Shown here: one piece after another, positions 12,121 to 23,708 of the stretch
Position numbering within the stretch: the first letter of the stretch is position 1
Layout of the letters: each line of letters opens with the position of its first letter
The notes under the pieces: generated by a model
The model's database searches: none
What the model was told of the DNA's origin: nothing
What the model saw: the letters and a program-made list of their open reading frames with translations, nothing else
Source: Nannochloropsis salina CCMP1776
Lineage: Eukaryota > Sar > Eustigmatophyceae > Eustigmatales > Monodopsidaceae
Assembly (NCBI GenBank): GCA_004565275.1
Contig: SDOX01000128.1
Span: 372,839 to 436,838 of the forward strand
Length of the DNA stretch: 64,000 nt
Reading direction: 5' to 3'
Translations under genes and position numbers: made by a program

Positions 12121-13193
12121 ATGACAACCAGTGATGATACTTCAGCAAGTAAAGCAAGCTTTCCTCCCCTCCTTGACATGTCCGTGATCGGGAAACATGC
12201 CGCCTCCACTTCAATACTTCTTTGTATCTTTATCAATATCTTAGAGGAGGAGGTGCAACAATGGATTGAAGGCGTTCTGAAGGAGCCTTTCCCGGAAGAT
12301 TTGACTCTTGCCGAGGCCCTAAGAGATGGAACGCGCCTTTGCCGCCTTATGAATGAAATTCAGGTACGTAGACTGAACCTTTTGGAAGTTCTTCTCATCC
12401 CCGTCTTTCATTTTTCCTCCCGAAAATTTCAATCGCTGACACCCAGTTAATGCTCTGTAGTTTGCGATGTTGTCAATGACTTGAAGGACGTAGCCTGTAT
12501 GATTTCTGTCGATGGCTCCGGAAAGACAATCTCATCTCTTCTCGTCCTTCCACTTGCATTTACTCGCAGCCCGGCAGCGTAAAGAAGATCAATTCATCCA
12601 CTATGATGTTCAAACAAATGGAAAACATTTCCCTTTTTCTTGCCGCTTGCCGGACGTTGGGCGTGCCGTCGTTCGACTGCTTCGAAACCAACGACTTGTT
12701 TCAGGGTAAGAATGCCGCCTTGGTAGCTGCCTATTTTTCACCTGTCACGGCACATGACTCATGGCCTTACTTCTCATCCTTTTCCTTCCCCTGGATGGTC
12801 TTTTGTATCCCGGCGACGCGATATTGGCTGCGGTTACACAACGGTACAGAGAAGAATATGCAAGGCGTTCTCCGATGCCTAGACTCGCTCGGCCGCACAG
12901 TGCAAGCGAAGTGCCCGTCCTTTTCAGGTCCTCACCTAGGAGCTAAAATGGCAACGAAAAACGAACGCAATTTCGATCCCGCGCTCCTGAAAGCGAGCAA
13001 AGCGGCAGTGAACAAATTAAACATGGGGTCGGCCGGCTACATGGAGAGAAAATCCTGCGACATCTCCACCAGTGTCACTTTCGGTAATGAGCACGGCCGC
13101 GGAGACAGTGGAAACCTGCATACATTTTTGACTCCGAAAGGGACGCAGTGCGTCGCTCAGGATCAGTCAGTGGCAGGAACGGGGCAATGCTAG
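12121..13193 (+). CDS. Calponin/transgelin-like CH-domain protein
   Basis: A small actin-binding-type protein with one calponin-homology domain. Proposed exons are 12121-12148, 12245-12363, 12570-12705 and 12850-13193, giving 208 residues in frame. The CH domain reads EEVQQWIEGVL, LAEALRDGTRLCRLMNEIQ, then PGSVKKINSS, MENISLFLAACRTLGV, DCFETNDLFQ, and KNMQGVLRCLDSLGRTVQ; each exon join keeps the family pattern. The C-terminal part (ATKNERNF, KLNMGSAGYME, SVTFG) resembles the calponin-like repeat region of transgelins. Such proteins bundle actin filaments. The first exon is the least certain piece: it uses a weak donor (gcaa|gtaaag), and reading straight through from 12121 would also give an open frame. 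The CH core is firm. Confidence 0.8.
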
Positions 13194-14459
13194 GACGACG
13201 CCAGTTGCATGTATTTTCCAAACACATTTCTCGGAAAGTTGACTTCTTGAGGATAGTCTTATTGTGCATGCGCGCATCTTTATGATATTATCCGTATGGA
13301 TTTGTAATTTTTGTCTACTATCGAGGCGTACACACTTATTTGCGATTTGTGAAAGAGGGGCAAAGGCAGCTCTCGCGTCAACCAGTATAATTTATCCATC
13401 GTTTTCCTCATAAACTTTTCATCTTTTCCTATTGGTGTCCTCATTAGAAGCCACAAGAAAAATTATGTATGTATTTGATAGGGTATTGAATAAAGACATG
13501 AACAATTGAGGAAACAATTTCCTTTCGAGGACTGTAAAGGGTATGACGAAATCACTGAGGACTGTGACGCTACAACAATCTTGTTTTGAGACGTTGAGAA
13601 TACCCTTATATTTTGGACGATTTTCACACCCCTCAAATGACTCTCACTTGCACCTGTTAAAGCTTGTTCCCGCTCCTCTTGATGCGGCTTGCATATTTCA
13701 TCGAAAATTCCGCTGGGAATATTTTGTCTCATCTCTCGTTGCATAACGGCGGAAGAGGATCGACTGTAAACAAGGAAGGCTTGTCGAACTTTTGCGGTTC
13801 ATCCGGGTCTTATCAGGTTCCTATGCACAAGATAATCAATCACAACGTACACTGAGCAAAGTGTCGGTACAAGCCCGCGCTTACGAGGCGTATGTTTTCC
13901 TGTGTCGATTTATCTCTCCCCCGTTACTTCAACTGCAGGTCGCACAGGGCGTGGTGCATCCACCTGCCCGACCGGCACGTACCCCGTACCACACGACGCG
14001 AGCGACTGAGAACCTCGTGGAGCGAGAGCTGTGGGTAGTACACACGACGTCTGGATAAGGTGCCTACTCGGAGTCATTAGCGGGTGACGTCCCATTGTAC
14101 ATCTTTGTTGCACGTAACGCCAATACTGAGATCGGAAGAATTGCAAAGGAGCCACTCCAAGCGACTTGTTACGGGAAGGACCCTTAATTGCATCGATCTG
14201 AGGTATAAGCATTTTTGAAACGATAGCGGAAATAAGGGTTGGGAAGGGAAGGCTCTCGGGACCTTGGTGTGCATGGTGTGGTTGAATATCCACCCAATTC
14301 GTGTACCGTCCATCCTAAATTGCCGACTCATGGTGAGATGATTCCATCCCAGGGCCCAGCCTGTCATTCGTATTCATAAATGTATACAGACATCTTGTAT
14401 CATCTGACGATCGCTCGCTTCCGTTCAGCACATATTTCCACATTCAGCAGGTGGCAGCC
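13194..14459. other. Intergenic region
   Basis: About 1.3 kb between two + strand genes. It presumably holds the 3' end of the CH gene and the promoter of the transporter gene. Short open frames on both strands lack any family feature, and no repeat or RNA gene is seen. Confidence 0.5.
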
Positions 14460-16683
14460 ATGTATCGCCTGACGGAACAAGAGATTAATTTGGAGACCGC
14501 CGAGCTCGACTCAGCAGCTCATCATCCCCATACAACTGGCCGGATACCTGATCCAGGATGGACAGGAGGGAATGGGGTTGAAGGCTCGGTTCACGCCACG
14601 GAGGACGGTGGCCTTTTATTGGAAAGCTCCTCGTCTTCCTCCTCTTTGGCGGACGATGAGGAGCAAGGCGAGGTCAGGACCCTGGTAGCTGGGAATACGC
14701 CTCGAAGTGAGGCACGCACGCCAGCCTCAAGAAAGGCTCCCAATTGGGATCAGCGTATTGGTAAAATGGAGATCGAAGGTGTGGAGGCCGGAGAGACTCG
14801 GGAGCCTGGGGACGACATGGACCCCGTCATGCGCGCGAGCCTGATCAGCATGTACAGCTTGCAGAACTCCGCCTTGCTCATGTCCTATTGGACGATCGGG
14901 TAGGTCACTGATAGATGCGACATTTTTCTTTTTGAAGCTTTTCTGATCCACAGTCTTCGAAAATATTTTAAACTAGACTCGCTCCACTAGAGTTTGCGGT
15001 ATATACGAGTTCCTCAGGCCATCTTTATAATTATCTGTTCCCCCGTGATATTCCGCTCCTAGCAGAAATATCTTTTCCCCCGCAATTTTATTCTAACACT
15101 TTCTGCACCTCTCCTCTCCGCAAACTGGCGTCGCTCAGCTTCGCCATGACCTTCACAGGAACCCCCCTCACTGCGTACGCGGTGAACAAGCTCAACGTGG
15201 GCCCGGCCCAGCTCAACATCGCAGGAACCATGCTCGCGCTTCCCTGGTCCTTTAAGGTCCTCTACGGCCTACTCTCGGACTGCGTCCCCATCATGGGCAA
15301 ACGCCGCAAGCCCTACTTCGTCATCGGCTGGTCCGCCTTTGTCGCCATGAACCTCGGCCTGGCCTCCCTGGGGGAGCCCAGCCTGAACGCCCTCATTGGC
15401 ATGGGCTTCTTTTCCGTGTGCGGGTACATGCTGGCGGACGTCATGTGCGACGCGATTATCGTGGAGCGTTCCAAACTGGAGCCGGAAGGGCGGGTGGGGC
15501 ACATGCAGAGCGTGGGCTACGTGGCCCGCTACATCGGGAACGTGGTGGGCGCCACCTTTGGGACGATCTTGTACAACGAGAAGGAATGGCATTGGGGACT
15601 GAGCATCAGTTCCATCTACCTCTTGAACGGGCTGGCGGCCGTGGTGCTGGTGCTACCCTTCACCTACCATCTTTCGGACCCGAACCAGGTCCTGGAGGCA
15701 CGCTCGTTGAGAGAGCAGCTTCGGGACATCTGGAAGATGGTGCAACGCCGCACCATCTACGTGCCCATGTCCTTCATCGCCGTCTACAACATGCTCCTCA
15801 TCCCCAACGCGGCCTGGTCCAACTTCTTGATCCTCGGGCTCAAGTTCACGCCCTGGATGCTCGGAATCATGTTCATCGTCGCCACGGTCTTCTCTTGGCT
15901 GGGTGCGTCGGTCGTGCGGGCGGGTTGTCGGGGATTGTCGGGGATTTTCGGGGAAGAGTGTGTTCCATCGGGCGGGCAAGGGCGCGTGGCAGGCCCTATT
16001 TTGCCCCTTGTGTCTTCTTGCATGAATGTGATCGGGTGCATGGCCTCGTCCTCACTCCCTCTCCTTCCCACCCTCCGCTCTCCCACCCTCTAGGCATCAC
16101 ATTCTACCGTGCCTTTTTGATGCCCTATTCCTGGCGATGGGTCTACATCATCAGCACCTCCCTCACCGTCTTCTTCTCCGTCCTTCAGCTCTCCCTCATC
16201 TTCCGCCTCAATGTTAGGTGGGGCATCCCAGACTTGATCTTCGCGCTGGGAGACGACGCGGCCGCGAATTTCATCACCGCGCTTCAGTTCCTCCCCGCCG
16301 TGACCATGTACATTGGCCTCTGTCCGGCCGGGGCGGAAGGGACCTCGTACGCCATGCTCACGACGCTGAGCAACGTGGCCGGAGCCATCGGGAGCGATCT
16401 GGGCACGCTCATGACGGGCATCTGGGACGTATCCAACACGGCCCTGGCGGCGGGCGAGTGGACGGGCCTCTGGAAGCTCTCCCTGCTCACGAGTCTGCTC
16501 CAGCCATTGGGTCTCTGCCTCCTCTTCCTCCTGCCCCGGGACGTGGCCCATCAGAAGGCGATGCAGAAGTGCGACAAGCGGGACTGGTGGGGCGGCTTCG
16601 GCTTCGTCACCTTCCTGGTCGTGGCCTGGACATGGACCATCATCCAGACCCTTGTCTACCTGACGACGGGGAGCAGCGTCTGA
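14460..16683 (+). CDS. BT1/folate-biopterin transporter family (MFS-like)
   Basis: A multi-pass membrane transporter of 597 residues in three exons: 14460-14899, 15139-15902 and 16094-16683. Phases match at both joins (MSYWTIG|FAMTFTGTP and FSWLG|ITFYRAF). The N-terminal 130 residues are acidic and cytosolic-like. Membrane segments begin near the first join. The family's conserved loop is clear: LPWSFKVLYGLLSDCVPIMG followed by KRRKPYF, and later ADVMCDAIIVER. About twelve hydrophobic segments can be counted. The BT1 family carries folates and pterins in Leishmania and in plastid envelopes. The substrate here cannot be read from sequence. There is no clear plastid presequence, so the membrane is unknown. 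The ATG at 14460 is preferred over an upstream in-frame GTG. Confidence 0.88.
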
Positions 16684-17305
16684 GGGCGGGATAGGGGGGA
16701 AGGGGGGGGAGGGGGAATGAGGGGGGATTCAGGCTTCGTGGGTGCAGCCACCTTTTGTATGGGTAGGACCCGAGGTGTCGCGCATTGGGAAGAATGCGGA
16801 TGCTCAAAGATAAAAGTAAGTGAAAATGGAAAAGTACTCTGATTATGCATACAAAACCTAGGTGGAAACGTGCTTATTGACTCCTGGTTGCACTTTCTTT
16901 TTGAAAAGTCGCGTAGCCTCTGGTGTGGACCCGGCGACCGTCCCGCCCCGTCCGGCGCCTTGGAGATGAGACGTACCGAAGGCTCAGAGCAATTTAAAGC
17001 AACACGAGGGCAAGGCAGAAATCAGGGGACTTCCTTTGTTCTTCTGAAACTTTCTCCACCCCCGCCAACCCAACATAAACACTCGTCTTGCTTCCACTTC
17101 TCATCTCACTCCTTCACTTGCCTTCACACTCCAGCACGCCCGGCAGCAGCCAGAGAGGGTGAGGCGAGGCGCCTATTCCCTACTTACTCGTGCACCCGCG
17201 CAGCTCGCCTCTCCTCCATCTCGTACTGGATTGACCATTCCTTCACTCCTATGTCCTCCTTGTTCCCCCTCCTCCCAACGTCTTTAAAGACTCTCAGTCG
17301 GTTGC
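16684..17305. other. Gap between convergent genes
   Basis: Holds the 3' ends of the transporter (+) and Rieske (-) genes. A G-rich run starts at 16684 and a pyrimidine-rich stretch runs from about 17050 to 17300. No gene is seen. Confidence 0.5.
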
Positions 17306-18447
17306 TCAGTAGTAGTCCCCCGTGGCCTTGCCCTGCGCGTCCAGAAGACCCGCCCAGTACTTGCTCTCAAAGTCCGCCTTCAGGTTCACGTTCACCAGAG
17401 CCTCGATATCTGATCCCCGGGAGCGGACCTGGAAGACTGCCAGGTCACGAGGGGGCTGGAGTTTGCCCAGCACCAGGGGACCGAGGACGGGAGGAAAAGG
17501 GCACCAGTCGCCGACGAGCTCACCGGTCTCGAGGCTGAAGGCGGACTTGTGCAGGGGGCAGACGATAGTCCCGTCTCCCAGGGAGCCTTGGTCCAGGGGG
17601 GTGCCCAGGTGGGGGCAGATATTGGCCACGCAGTATACACTCCCGTCGTAGTCGGCGACCAGGAGGAGCTGCAGACCCTTGGACTCGACGGGGATGATGT
17701 CCCCCGGAGCGATGTCTGTGGCCTTGAGCAGGGACACCCACTCGTCCTTTGCCTTCACACCCTTGACGCGGATGGAGCCGTCTGGATTTTGCTTACCAGC
17801 AGCCACGGGGGCCACCCGGGGAGTGGGCTTGGCGGCGAAAGGCACTATGGAGGGTGGGAAGCATCAAGAGCACATGGTCAGTGCTGGAAAAATGCATCTC
17901 CGAATGGGTAGCTTGTAAGTGACACGTCGCGTTTTTGTCCACTTGGACATATTAGACAGTGCTCGGGCTCTGAAGCCTCGCAGCCGGACAGCCACTATGC
18001 ACTGCCCTTGACCACGCTGGTCGCTCGGCTTTTCAAACTTCAGGCCATCTATCAGTGTCATGACACGCACAAACCAATCAATTCAAACTACGCTGAGCGC
18101 ATCTCTGTATCTTTAAAAACACGGCGCAAGCTCGCACGTGTTAACGCAAGAGTTTTGTTGAAATGGCCGTCGATAACGCTTCCCTTCTTCCCTCCATTGA
18201 TTCGTTCCATACCGCCCACCACAGTCTAAACCACCCCCTACGAGCACTTTCGTCCGGTACAAATACACAAATCGTAAACGTAGACAGATCTATAAATCAT
18301 GTGATGCCTATCTCACAATTTTACGGTGATCTGTCCTTCTACCCTATTCCCTCTTCTTTCGGGCTTCTCAGCACTGCAACCCTCCCTGGACGTACCGAAA
18401 GCCTGAGTTGTGGCGCAGAGGGCAAGGAGGATAGCAGCTACCTTCAT
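17306..18447 (-). CDS. Plastid-targeted soluble Rieske [2Fe-2S] protein
   Basis: A 196-residue protein from two exons, 18447-18396 and 17844-17306, separated by a 551-base intron. Exon 1 is only 17 codons plus one base and encodes the signal peptide MKVAAILLALCATTQAF. The join yields QAFVPFAAKP, a textbook ASAFAP-type cleavage context. The Rieske domain has both ligand boxes, CPHLGT and CPLHKSAF, with 16 residues between the first His and the second Cys, so all four [2Fe-2S] ligands are kept. There is no obvious membrane segment after the signal peptide, unlike cytochrome b6f Rieske protein. It could be an electron-transfer subunit or a homologue of the plant Rieske-like plastid protein PSB33; the second idea is tentative. 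Without exon 1 the protein would lack both a start and a targeting signal. Confidence 0.88.
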
Positions 18448-19328
18448 GGTTATCTGTGTGTGACTGTAATTTTGGTGTTTTGCGAGGTTTTTGGAGGTGA
18501 GACCCGTGGGTATTCAACCATTCAAAGCCACGATGAGCACCCAGCAACAGCTTCAGGGGCGATGGATCCATGGGCAACTCCCCTCCGTCAGACAAGTGGC
18601 CACGATTATGCCTGCTTCACATGCACGCGCCACCAATGCTTGGGTGAGATAGCAATACCATCAATAGTTCGCTGGGATAGGATACGCCAGTGAGATTGCC
18701 GGAAGGGGGAATAGGAGGGCATTTCCACTTGGACCCTGTCCTCAATGAAAGGGCGACACCTGGGTTTGGCTCGTGTCCTTCCCACGCAGAAAGCAAAGCC
18801 TTTCCTCTCAGTCCACACCGGGCCAAAACCCATGAGTCGACAGAACACAACACCATTCCTTCCCACGAGCAATAAGTTGGTGGTTCCTCGTCGTCCGTGG
18901 GTGCGGGGAAGGCCCTGTCCGCCTTCCGAGCATGGGGCCTCTGGAAGTGAGTATCTTGAGCCTCCGTCGTGGTATGAGCGAGGGGGAGGCTTGGGCCTTC
19001 CGTGCGGCCTGACTTAGCATTACGGCTGACGTCTTTCGGACTTTCGAAGGGATTACGGCGACTTCAAGTCGAGGACTGTCCGAGGGAAGGCCGACTTCGA
19101 AGGTCTGGCGCGAAACCTTGGCTATGAATAGGCATATTTTTCGCTTGCGTTCCAAACCGCTTCGGCGCGCGTATACTCGGCCGTCGGGCACGGCATGTTA
19201 AACTTTCACTGTCAGCAATCCCGATAATGGCGAAAACTTATCTCACATCGTAATGTACCATCGTGCGGGCACATAAAACCACCACAGGTGTATTTTTAGC
19301 CCGCGAGAGGATTATACCACACATCACT
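18448..19328. promoter_or_regulatory. Intergenic region between divergent genes
   Basis: 881 bases between the Rieske (-) and RNase H2A (+) starts. A minus-strand open stretch near 18800-19190 lacks an ATG and any family feature. No RNA gene was recognised. Confidence 0.35.
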
Positions 19329-20491
19329 ATGGCTGCTGATGACACGCCATCGACCAGCACCAAAAACGACACTCCCAATGCAGAAAATAGATCGGACAAA
19401 CCCATATGTCTCACCCGAGCGGAGCAGCAGGAGGCAGAAGACGACGCTAAAGGCTTCCCGAAAAATCGTTTCAAGCACGGAATCAACAAGCTATGGCACA
19501 TTCCACCTGCTCTCAAGACCGGCCAACCAGTCAAATTGGGTATTGACGAAGCAGGTAGAGGTCCTGTTTTAGGGCCAATGGTCTACGCTGCTGCATTTTG
19601 GAAAGTAGAGGAGGTGAGGGTGTCGTGAAGAGAGGAGGTGCGACACGGGGGGGGGGAGAGATGTGGATGGACGCGAAGGATTTATGTCTGCACCTTCAAT
19701 CATGAATACTTTTTTTATAAAAATGAGGACAGGACGACGCCATGATCGCCATGGGATTCGATGACTCAAAGGCTTTGGACGAAAAAACTCGTGATGGGCT
19801 TTTCCAGCGTATGCTGCGCACGCATGAGCAAGTGGGTTGGGTTATACACTCAATTCCAGCCACCGAGGTGGCGGGCAAAATGCTAATGAGAGAGCCAACG
19901 TCCCTGAACAAGATCAGCCATGACTCGGCGGCGGACATGATCTCCTTGGTTCTCGCAGAAGGGGTGTGCGTTACCGAGGTGTTCGTGGACACAGTGGGCG
20001 ACCCTGATACCTATCAGAGGAAACTGGAAGGCTTGTTTGGGCACCACACCCCCGCGATCGCCTTCACAGTGGCGAAGAAAGCGGACAGCCTCTACAAGAC
20101 GGTAAGCGCCGCCTCCATCGCGGCCAAAGTGACACGGGACAGGGCCATCAGGGACTGGGTCTGGGAGGAAGACTTCCCGCAGGCCTTGTCGACAGACTTT
20201 GGCTCCGGGTATCCTGGAGACGCGCGCTGTGCGGAGTGGCTAAGGAAGCATAGCAACCCTGTCTTCGGGTTCCCATCCTTGGTACGCTTCAGCTGGTCGA
20301 CAACCCGGGAGTTGATGGAGAAGGAGTGCGTGGGGGTGGAGTGGGAGGAGGAGGAAGAAAACGGGGGCTTGCCCGCGGGGACAGCGTCGATCGAGGCCTT
20401 CGTCAAACCCAAGGCGGACGGCCCCCAAAAGGCGCGAAAGAGGGCCAAATACTTTCAGCAGAGGGGCATGGAGACAGTGGGGGACTTTTGA
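19329..20491 (+). CDS. RNASEH2A: Ribonuclease H2 catalytic subunit A
   Basis: The catalytic subunit of RNase HII, which removes ribonucleotides and RNA-DNA hybrids from nuclear DNA. Exons 19329-19613 and 19733-20491 give 347 residues, joined in phase 0 (WKVEE|DDAMIAMGFDDSKAL). All signature blocks are present: DEAGRGPVLGPMVYA with the first catalytic Asp/Glu, DDSKAL, VFVDTVGDPDTYQ with the next Asp, KKADSLYKTVSAASIAAKVTRD with the catalytic Asp, and SGYPGD. The C-terminal tail is acidic then basic (EEEEENGG to PQKARKRAKYFQQRG), which is common in eukaryotic forms. ATG 19329 is chosen because the upstream open frame begins only with GTG. It ends 131 bases before the convergent WW-domain gene. 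Confidence 0.95.
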
Positions 20492-20622
20492 TTTGAGAGG
20501 GGGCAGAGCAGCAAGGGGGGAAGAGGTATGAATCACAGTGACGTGTGGTTTTGGACCAGTGACCTGTGGTATTGAAACGGTGCCTTTCGATATCTTGCAT
20601 TCGTTTTTGTTGTGATTTTGTT

Positions 20623-22334
20623 TTACGTAGTTACGGGTGCTTGCCTATCGCCTCCGTTTCCCTGGCCCGTTATTACAGCGTTGCCCTCTCGCTCGCACTC
20701 CGGCCCATCCTCGTCTCTCCCATCGCCCGCCTCCCCCTTCCCTCCCACCGCAACCACCGGCATCGCACCGATCTTGCTCGGTTCATCCACCTCCGTGACC
20801 AGGCGGACAAACGTGGACATGTCACCCGGGATCCACTCCCGCCCCGCGCGCTCGACCACATCCTTGCTCCCTCCCTGCTCCTCCCTTCTCCGCTTCTCTC
20901 CCCTTTGCGCACTCTGCACATCCATGGTAGCAATGCCAGCGGTCGTTGCCTGGTGCATCAAAGCCTCCACCACGGCGGCCTTGGAAGGGAAGGAGACGAC
21001 GAAATATCCCTGCCCCAGGGCGCGGACGTGCCTAAGACCCGCGCCTCGGAAGAGGCTAGAGGCCTCCGAACCTGTCTGCAAGAGCGGCGGATCACCTACG
21101 TACAGGAGCAAAGAGTTCTGCGTCTGCACTGGCAGGGCATTGGCTGAGGGAAGGACGGGAGCGGCCTCAGGAGTCGTGGTGGAGGTGGAGGGCGCGGCAA
21201 AGGATTCACTTGACGCGCCCGCCGTCTCCGTGCCTGCACCTGGGGGGCGTTCCCACCGCGTCTCACCCGTGACTGCGTTGTGCCAGTAGTAACTTTGGTA
21301 CGTGGGATCGTAGGCAGTGCTCCACACGGGCGTGGTTGGGGCGGGCACGGGGCCTGTGGTGCTTGTGTGAGTCACCCCAGCAAATTCCGTCATTGAAGCC
21401 CCGGACGCCTCCTTCTCCTTCTCCTTCTCCTTCACAGCTTCTTCTAGCCCATGACATAGCGTCTCCTCCGCCAGCACTTGTGCCGCAACGGTCGCTCCCA
21501 ACTCCCTGACGCGACGCACAAGGGAGGACGACGGCAGCAAGCCTGCCCTCCAATCCTCCACACGGGCCGACAGCTTGATAAACTCAACTTCCCACTTTTC
21601 CACCCAGGCAAATCCCGATTTCCCATCTCCTGATAACTTATCTGCCTCGGAGCGATCGGATTTCGTTGCGTTTAGGTATTTGGCTAACATGGCATTCATC
21701 TTCCCAAGACACTCGACCACCAGATCTCGCAGGGACGAGTCTTTCCCACTTATGCGCCTGAGCTCTGCTTCACTGAACATAACAAGAGGCGTATGGGCGA
21801 TATTCTGTCGTAAAGCATGCGCTGGAAGATACTTTTTATCTGTTTGTCTTGCCCCAATCGACGCCGTTGCTGCTGCTTTCACGACTTCTCTCTGTGGGGA
21901 TGCACCTTGCAAAAATTCTTCCTCAAGACTCTTAAACAGATCTTCCGCGTCTGCAGCTGCTTTCAGAGGATCAGCATATTCCTCGTCCTTGGTCGCCTCT
22001 CCCGTGTTCTGTACTTCAGGGGCATTTTTGATAAGATGCCCTCGAGGAACCACGTGCCTCTCAATATTTCCGACTGCCTCCGCGGGGGCTACATCCTCAT
22101 CATCTGCCTCGGAATCCGATTGATATGCAACAAGCCTATAATAATATTGTGTTGATTTTGACGTGAAGATCAAGGTATGATATGCGACAACAGCTGAAGC
22201 CTTCAGGTCCATATTTCCTTTCTGTTGTTGTTTGCTTCTATTTTCCACTCTTACCCGGACGCATTGACGTATTCCTGCTTGACCACGCCGCTTTCCGGTC
22301 GATGAGGCCCTTGACCTCGTGGTCGTTTGCCCAT
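20623..22334 (-). CDS. WW-domain protein, FNBP4-like (spliceosome-associated type)
   Basis: A 530-residue protein from exons 22334-22255 and 22135-20623. The first exon encodes MGKRPRGQGPHRPESGVVKQ and more; it joins in phase to LVAYQSDSEADDED, the typical acidic N-terminal block of formin-binding protein 4 relatives. The central part is helical and charged (DPLKAAADAEDLFKSLEEEF; EEAVKEKEKEKEA). One WW domain lies near residue 330, with both Trp, a Tyr-Tyr pair and the final Pro (YDPTYQSYYWHNAVTGETRW). FNBP4-type proteins bind proline-rich partners and associate with splicing complexes. The C-terminal 150 residues are not recognised; a stretch such as LLLYVGDPPLL and FVVSFPSKAAVVEAL might be a divergent RRM-like fold. 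The annotation is firm for the WW domain and moderate for the family. Confidence 0.8.
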
Positions 22335-23708
22335 TTCTGTTGTTCGTCAGAGGCACAGTAAACATTTGAATAGTTTATGAGGTCATATACGAATCGCTCA
22401 CGAATAGCACACGCTGGTAGAACACGGAGGGGGATGTCACAACAGCTGGTTCATCCAATCGTGCCAGCGGTGATAAAATCCTGGGGAAAAGTATTTCCAA
22501 GCCTTGAATAAAACTTGAATAGCTCATTTTTGGGAGAAGTTTGATATAAAAACATCGACAAAACGAAAGAAGTATCGATCTGGGCCGTGGCCAGGAATGT
22601 CCGGGTATGGTTCTGGTTGACAAATGGCCCTGAGGACATCAACTTGACCTTAAAAGGAAATGACACATCGGTGCATCAACTTCCACGCTTTTTGCTAATT
22701 ATCTTCGTAGACTGCATAGATAAGGCTCCACACGTACACAGCTTGCTGGTCTAGGTTGGCTGGAAGAGAGAAAATGACAGACACCGAAGGACAAGAAGAC
22801 TCGGAGAATGGATACGGGGATATAGCCGTACCAAGAAGTACAAGAAAGTCATGCTTGCTCAATTCCTTTCCCTTGTTTTCTTTTCATTTTTTCCTCCTTG
22901 TGCACTGTTTTCTGCCACCACCAGACATGACTCCAAACCCTTCATTCTTTTTTTTCGCATATACCGGTCCTTCCCCTTCGGCATCAGTCCGCTCTCAACT
23001 ACTGCCTTTCCGCAATTGTTAACATTCCTTTGGATCTAGCCTTGGTCACATATATGTACTTATATTATGATGTAAGTGCAGACAAACCGAGAGTGAGACA
23101 ATGAGAGGAAGGCCGAGACAAAAGACGTGCCCTTATTTACAAATTTTCACGCGCTCCTATTCCTGGCGCCATCTGTTTCGCAGTACCCCCCCTTCGCCTA
23201 TTCTGCTAGTCCCTGCGTTTTTTACTGTAGTAGTCCTCCTCCTTCGCCCGCATTCAGATTTCAAGTCCTCCGAGACAGTTTCAAATCCGTGCGAATAAGA
23301 GGTGAGGCCAGGAAAGACATGCGTGGTTTCTAAAAAGCAGATTTATCCGCATGATGAGGCACCAGAGTCTTTAAAGAAAGGCATGAGGCTTTGAGAGGGT
23401 CCGCAATGAGCTGTTCGTAAGCTGGACTTGGGTTGAGACTATTCGGCACTGAATGTTCTCCTCCACCCACAACGAGGGGCGTAATCACACGAGATTTTGA
23501 TGGTTTCTATGATGACATATTAAATAAAGATGTGCAATAAGAGTCTTTTTTCGTTATTTTGTTCTTACATACGTCTCCTGATGTTGCTTTCCGTCTTCAA
23601 GTCCTTTCCATTCGTCTCTTGAGTAACGCATGTTTGGCTCTCATTTTAGATACGTGCCGCCCTACCACTGTCTACTCTCTGTTGCAACTCACAGGGAGGC
23701 ACGCGCTC
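22335..23708. other. Intergenic region between two minus-strand genes
   Basis: About 1.4 kb upstream of the WW gene and downstream of the CPAP-like gene. It is pyrimidine-rich from about 22850 to 23000 and otherwise moderately A+T-rich. No convincing coding potential, repeat or RNA gene was seen. Confidence 0.5.

Noticed and set aside
15418-16683. 421-codon + strand frame through the BT1 transporter
   Set aside because: Its first part is an out-of-frame reading of exon 2 and the intron; only the end coincides with the true third exon.
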